Of a stretch of DNA of 8,312 nt, positions 4,832 through 8,312 are shown one piece after another. The position numbers and the translations under genes were made by a program. The DNA lies in NCBI GenBank assembly GCA_002469605.1, contig DKMV01000344.1, positions 1 to 8,312 on the forward strand, in the 5' to 3' direction. Source of the stretch: Leclercia sp. UBA7405 (GTDB lineage: Bacteria > Pseudomonadota > Gammaproteobacteria > Enterobacterales > Enterobacteriaceae). Positions within the stretch are counted from its first letter, which is position 1, and the number at the start of each line of letters is the position of its first letter. The notes below the pieces were generated by a model. It searched no databases. It was not told the origin of the DNA and was given only the letters and a program-made list of their open reading frames with translations.

Positions 4832-7057
4832 TTACAGCGTCGGCTCCTGCGGCGGCGGCGTGGCTGGCGCCGCAGAGCCCGGCGTCGGTAAGACCTGATA
4901 GGTCTGCACCGGCACGCGCACGTCGGCGAGATCGAAGTGTTTTTTCACCATGCTGTCGAGGGCAAAGCGCACCGTCCACTGCTTCAGCGGCTGGGTGGTA
5001 AAGGTGACGCGCAGCGTAAAGGCGGTGTTGGTCAGCCCCACAATGCCGGTGAAGGTCGGCTCGCCGATCACCAGGCCGCGAATATCCTCCTGCTCCATTA
5101 ACTCATCTACCGCCGCTTTCAGCGCTGCTTTCGCCTTCTCAGCATCCTCATGTCTATCCACGTCGTAGTTCGCCACCACCGAGCCGATGCCGCGCACAAA
5201 GTTGGCGAAAGTGGTAATGGATGACCAGGGAATGATGTGGTAAGCCCCGGTATCCTGGCGCACGCCTACCGAGCGAATCGACATCCGTTCTACCGTGCCG
5301 GTCAGCGGCCCGATGGTCACCAGATCGCCGGTGTTCATCCCGTTTTCAAACTGAATAAAGATCCCGGTGATAATGTCTTTTACCAGCGTCTGGGAGCCGA
5401 AGGAGATGGCCAGCCCCAGGGCGCCGGCACCCGCCAGCAGCGGGGCGATGTTTACCCCAATCTCCGAGAGCACGATCATGATGGTGATGGTGCTGATCAC
5501 CACCGCCAGCGCGTTGCGGAACAGGGTCAGCAGGGTGCGGGCCCGGGCGCTCGGCAGCGGGCGGCCGTGGATATCGGATACCAGCCGGTTCTCAATCAGG
5601 CTTGCCAGCAGCGTCCAGCCCACGGCGGAGAAGAAGAGGATCAGGGCGATGCGGATGATGATATCTACCGCTTTCTCCCCGGCGCCGTTCTGCAGCCAGT
5701 TCCAGAAATCAAACAAGCCCCAGGCGTTGAGCAGCAGCATAATCGCCACCGCCACGCAGAGGATGCGCGCCACCTTCAGGGAGGCGGAGATCCAGCCATT
5801 CAGCCGCTTTTGCAGCTCCGGATAATTACGCTGCACCTGCGGCGAAAGGGTGATGGTTTTGGCCAGCCAGCGTGAGAGCAGGCCCGAAATAAAGGCCGCA
5901 ACGCCCACGATCGCCAGGCTCTGGAAGGTAGCTCCCATCATAAACTTCAGGCTGTTGCCCGGATCGAACAGGGAGAAGAAGCAGAGCACGATAAAGTAGG
6001 CGCTCGCCAGCCAGTGCCACACCAGCGCGAAGGCGCGAATAAAGAGGCTGAAGAAGGACAGGGAGCGGTCCGCCAGGTGTAGCAGCCCCTGGGTGATGGC
6101 CTTTTTGTTGTGAAAGATAAGATAGAGCGCCCAGACGGTGATGCAGAGCATTATCAGCACGTTAGCCAGCGCCCCTATCTGCACGTTCACCTGGTTGGAG
6201 ATAATTGGCACCGCCACCAGCAGCCCGTAGCCAATCAGCCCGCTCAGGGTGCTAAGGCGCAGGGACCAGTATTTTGCCGTCCTGTCGTTAATGTTGAAGG
6301 GCCGCAGCTCCGGGACGTGCGGGCAGAAAATCAGGCGCAGGATCGCCTTAAAGAATTCGATAAGGGCAAAGGCATTGAGGAACAGCCCCTGCTGGAAGGC
6401 GATGGTTTTATTACCCCCGTGCAGGTTTTCAATCAACAGCTGGCCGATAAACAGCGTCAGCGCCAGCAGCAGCAGATCGATAATCAGGGCGGCGGCGATC
6501 ATCAGCGGCAGGTGCAGCCAGCTGCTTTTCTCGCGATTCTTCTTGCGGCCCCAGCGGCCCATCTTGCGGTAGAGCGGCCAGGCGCAGAGGCGCACCAGCC
6601 AGTAAAAGGTAAAGACCAGCCCGGCGAGGATCAGAAAGTGGGTAGCGGCATTGCTGAAAGTGGCCGGGTTAAAAGGCTTGTGCGGCGAGCCTATCAGGTT
6701 GCGGTAGAGCTGGGCAAAACGGCTGGCCAGCGCCTCGCCGTAGTGTCGGCTGACATCGGTGAGGTTCTCCAGCACCGTTTTCTCTTCTACCACTTCCGGC
6801 GGCGTGATTTTGGGTACCGGCTCCTGGGCCGGCGTGGCGGCCACGCTGCGCAGCTGACCAATCAGCTCCTGACGCGAGGCGTCGTTCTCCAGCACGTCCG
6901 CCAGCGCGGAGTAGGCGGCTTTTTTCTGTTCTATGTCGGGCTCGGCCGCCGGTGCGCTCGGCGCTGGGGCCGCTGCCGCGGTGGTGACGCCGGGAATGGT
7001 AACCGCCTGCGCAGGGGCGCAGAGCAGACTCAAAAGCAGGAACAGGATCCACGGCAT
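4832..7057 (-). CDS. ybiO: YbiO, large MscS-family mechanosensitive channel
   Basis: YbiO is an inner-membrane channel that opens under membrane tension during osmotic downshock. The 741 residues equal the E. coli length. Residues 1-18 are a signal peptide (cleavage AQA-VT), followed by a Pro/Ala-rich and charged periplasmic segment to about 135. Then come many membrane helices (about 139-160, 183-205, 272-292, 297-315, 335-362, 378-395, 428-445, 465-487). The MscS core starts near 508, with the glycine/alanine-rich pore helix LLAGAGALGLAISFGSQ at 540-556, then a beta domain with GDLVTIGPLTGTVE (577-590) and the soluble C-terminal domain to about 715. A Pro/Ala-rich tail ends the protein. The start at 7057 has GGAGGA at 7062-7067. 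A longer frame from 7183 is rejected: it crosses the glnQ terminator and buries the signal peptide. A sigma-S-like -10 lies upstream. Confidence 0.95.
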   Translation of the reverse strand: MPWILFLLLSLLCAPAQAVTIPGVTTAAAAPAPSAPAAEPDIEQKKAAYSALADVLENDASRQELIGQLRSVAATPAQEPVPKITPPEVVEEKTVLENLTDVSRHYGEALASRFAQLYRNLIGSPHKPFNPATFSNAATHFLILAGLVFTFYWLVRLCAWPLYRKMGRWGRKKNREKSSWLHLPLMIAAALIIDLLLLALTLFIGQLLIENLHGGNKTIAFQQGLFLNAFALIEFFKAILRLIFCPHVPELRPFNINDRTAKYWSLRLSTLSGLIGYGLLVAVPIISNQVNVQIGALANVLIMLCITVWALYLIFHNKKAITQGLLHLADRSLSFFSLFIRAFALVWHWLASAYFIVLCFFSLFDPGNSLKFMMGATFQSLAIVGVAAFISGLLSRWLAKTITLSPQVQRNYPELQKRLNGWISASLKVARILCVAVAIMLLLNAWGLFDFWNWLQNGAGEKAVDIIIRIALILFFSAVGWTLLASLIENRLVSDIHGRPLPSARARTLLTLFRNALAVVISTITIMIVLSEIGVNIAPLLAGAGALGLAISFGSQTLVKDIITGIFIQFENGMNTGDLVTIGPLTGTVERMSIRSVGVRQDTGAYHIIPWSSITTFANFVRGIGSVVANYDVDRHEDAEKAKAALKAAVDELMEQEDIRGLVIGEPTFTGIVGLTNTAFTLRVTFTTQPLKQWTVRFALDSMVKKHFDLADVRVPVQTYQVLPTPGSAAPATPPPQEPTL

Positions 7058-7089
7058 GGCGTCCTCCGGTGACAAGCCAGACAAAACCC

Positions 7090-7099
7090 TAAGTATAGA
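7090..7099 (-). promoter_or_regulatory. Sigma-S-type -10 element of ybiO
   Basis: On the minus strand TCTATACTTA fits the extended sigma-S -10 consensus KCTAYACTTA at every position. No sigma-70 -35 box lies at 16-18 bases, which also favours sigma-S. Transcription would begin near 7084, giving a leader of about 27 bases before the ybiO start. E. coli ybiO has been linked to RpoS, as I recall; the promoter here is a prediction. Confidence 0.6.
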
Positions 7100-7139
7100 T
7101 GGCGGAGCGGGGAGGGAAGCTTTTGGGATAATTCCGGCG

Positions 7140-7164
7140 TTAAAAAGCCGGGCGAACCCGGCTT
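7140..7164 (-). terminator. Rho-independent terminator of the gln operon
   Basis: On the minus strand AAGCCGGG (7157-7164) pairs with CCCGGCTT (7145-7152) around a TTCG tetraloop (7153-7156), and the T run continues through 7142-7144. It begins 20 bases after the glnQ stop and lies upstream of the ybiO promoter, so it insulates ybiO from the gln operon. There is no T run on the plus strand, so it acts in one direction only. Confidence 0.93.
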
Positions 7165-7183
7165 GATATGATGTGCTCTGCAA

Positions 7184-7906
7184 TCAGGCGACGTGCTGCA
7201 AAAACTCCTGCAGCCGCTGGCTCGGCGGATTGGCGATCAGCGCCTGTGGATTGCCATCTTCCGCAATGCGGCCCTTATCGATAAAGATCAGACGGGAGGC
7301 GACCTTCTCGGCAAAGCCGATTTCGTGGGTCACGATCACCATCGTCATCCCCTCTTCCGCCAGATCCTGCATCACCTTCAGCACTTCGTGGCGCAGCTCC
7401 GGGTCGAGCGCCGAGGTGGGCTCATCGAACAGCATCATCTTCGGCTTCACCGCCAGCGCGCGGGCAATAGCCACGCGCTGCTGCTGGCCGCCGGAGAGCT
7501 CGGAGGGGTAGTGGTGACCGCGCTCGGCCAGCCCGACCTTCGCCAGCAGCTCTTTCGCCAGCTTTTCGGCCGCCGCTTTGTTGGCACCGCGCACGCGCAG
7601 GGGGCCAAACATCACGTTTTCCAGCGCCGTCAGGTGCGGGAAGAGATAAAACTGCTGGAACACCATTCCCGCCTCCTGGCGGATCAGGCGCTCGTCTACC
7701 TTAGGATCGTTGACCTTCAGGCCATCGACAATCAGGTCACCGCTGGTTACCTCTTCCAGCTTGTTAATGCAGCGCAGCAGGGTCGATTTACCCGAGCCGG
7801 ACGGCCCGATAATCACCACCACTTCGCCCTGTTGGATGTTCAGATCGATATTGTGCAGCACCTGGGTCTGCCCAAAGTGTTTGGAGACGTTCTTAAATTC
7901 AATCAC
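7184..7906 (-). CDS. glnQ: GlnQ, ATPase of the glutamine ABC importer
   Basis: GlnQ hydrolyses ATP at the cytoplasmic face of the membrane to drive glutamine uptake by GlnP with the periplasmic binding protein GlnH. The 240 residues equal the E. coli length and differ at few positions. Visible motifs are Walker [10 protein letters not shown] (34-42), Q-loop [10 protein letters not shown] (83-92), signature [15 protein letters not shown] (137-151), Walker B MMLFDEP (157-163, catalytic Glu162), D-loop SALD and H-loop His194. The start codon is GTG, and its first bases overlap the glnP stop by four (GTGA), so the two are translationally coupled. The order glnP-glnQ and a terminator after glnQ mark it as the last gene of a glnHPQ operon. 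No binding site can be seen, because the operon promoter is outside the window. Confidence 0.97.
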   Translation of the reverse strand: MIEFKNVSKHFGQTQVLHNIDLNIQQGEVVVIIGPSGSGKSTLLRCINKLEEVTSGDLIVDGLKVNDPKVDERLIRQEAGMVFQQFYLFPHLTALENVMFGPLRVRGANKAAAEKLAKELLAKVGLAERGHHYPSELSGGQQQRVAIARALAVKPKMMLFDEPTSALDPELRHEVLKVMQDLAEEGMTMVIVTHEIGFAEKVASRLIFIDKGRIAEDGNPQALIANPPSQRLQEFLQHVA

Positions 7907-8312
7907 AGGATTTTCATCCTTTTTTCCAGACGACGTAAAACAAAGCTCAGTGCCAGGGTAATGATCAGATAGACCACCGCGACGGCGGTCCAGATCTCCA
8001 GCGCGCGGAAGTTACCGGCGATAATCTCCTGGCCCTGACGGGTCAGCTCGGCGACGCCGATGACGATAAACAGCGAGGTATCCTTGATGCTGATGATCCA
8101 CTGGTTACCCAGCGGCGGCAGCATACGGCGCAGCGCCAGGGGCAGGATCACCCGGCGAATGGTCTCACGCTTAGAGAGGCCCAGCGCCAGACCCGCTTCG
8201 CTGAAGCCTTTATGAATCGAGAGCACCGCGCCGCGGGTAATTTCAGCGATGTAGGCCCCGGAGTTGATCATAATGGTGACAACGGCGGCGCTGAACGGAT
8301 CGATGCGCAGAT
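7903..8312 (-). CDS. glnP: GlnP, glutamine ABC importer permease, C-terminal part (5' end off the window)
   Basis: GlnP is the inner-membrane channel subunit of the glutamine importer and belongs to the HisM/ArtQ polar amino acid permease group. The last 135 residues are present, against 219 in E. coli GlnP; the reading frame stays open to the right edge, beginning [27 protein letters not shown]. The internal ATG at 8271 is not the start. The EAA loop that contacts the ATPase is visible ([20 protein letters not shown]), followed by the membrane helices [12 protein letters not shown] and the [17 protein letters not shown] segment, with a basic [10 protein letters not shown] end. The stop overlaps the GTG start of glnQ by four bases. 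glnH should lie upstream, to the right of the window. Confidence 0.96.
   Translation of the reverse strand, partial: LRIDPFSAAVVTIMINSGAYIAEITRGAVLSIHKGFSEAGLALGLSKRETIRRVILPLALRRMLPPLGNQWIISIKDTSLFIVIGVAELTRQGQEIIAGNFRALEIWTAVAVVYLIITLALSFVLRRLEKRMKIL

Noticed and set aside
5237..5875. Long plus-strand open frame opposite ybiO
   Set aside because: It is antisense to conserved ybiO codons, rich in Gln/Gly/His/Arg as expected of a shadow frame, and lacks a recognisable domain. The same applies to frames at 6110-7072 and 7193-7972.
7058..7183. N-terminal extension of ybiO from an ATG at 7183
   Set aside because: It would cross the gln terminator, lacks a ribosome-binding site and places 42 residues before a good signal peptide. 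The start at 7057 gives exactly the E. coli length.

Overview
The window is chromosomal DNA of a member of the Enterobacteriaceae. The core genes match the Escherichia coli K-12 ybi-gln region closely in protein sequence, length and order: ybiB, ybiJ, ybiI, mcbA, rlmF (ybiN), ybiO, glnQ, glnP. The genus cannot be fixed from the sequence alone. GC-rich third positions and the altered gene content suggest a relative in the Enterobacter/Klebsiella/Kluyvera range rather than E. coli itself; this is an inference.

Layout. Positions 1-238 (minus) hold the start of a type 1-like fimbrial subunit gene that runs off the left edge. Divergent from it is ybiB (530-1492, plus). A rho-independent terminator at 1496-1525 serves the minus-strand gene ybiJ (1581-1841), a small secreted DUF1471 protein. 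Next is ybiI (2127-2393, minus), a DksA/TraR-type zinc finger protein. A 352-base gap follows; it carries a likely ybiI promoter, an AT-rich palindrome and a cluster of ATGCGA repeats that includes a 14-bp tandem array. The array ends at the start of a resolvase/invertase-type serine recombinase gene (2746-3363, plus). This protein is full length, but its catalytic serine and other active-site positions are substituted. Then come mcbA (3418-3678, minus), rlmF (3920-4831, plus), ybiO (4832-7057, minus), a terminator, and glnQ and the 3' part of glnP (7184-8312, minus).

How the genes work together. glnP and glnQ are the permease and ATPase of the glutamine ABC importer and overlap by four bases; the terminator at 7140-7164 closes that operon. 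ybiO, a large MscS-family channel, has its own probable sigma-S promoter. rlmF methylates 23S rRNA and stands alone. YbiJ and McbA are paralogous periplasmic small proteins of the stress/biofilm BhsA-McbA group.

Compared with E. coli K-12, dinG and ybiC are not next to ybiB, and ybiX-fiu is absent from the ybiI-mcbA interval, where the recombinase gene and repeat array sit instead. That interval is the most unusual part of the window: a probably catalytically dead recombinase with an intact-looking DNA-binding end, beside an array of short direct repeats, could be a regulator with its operator. This is a hypothesis, not something the sequence proves.
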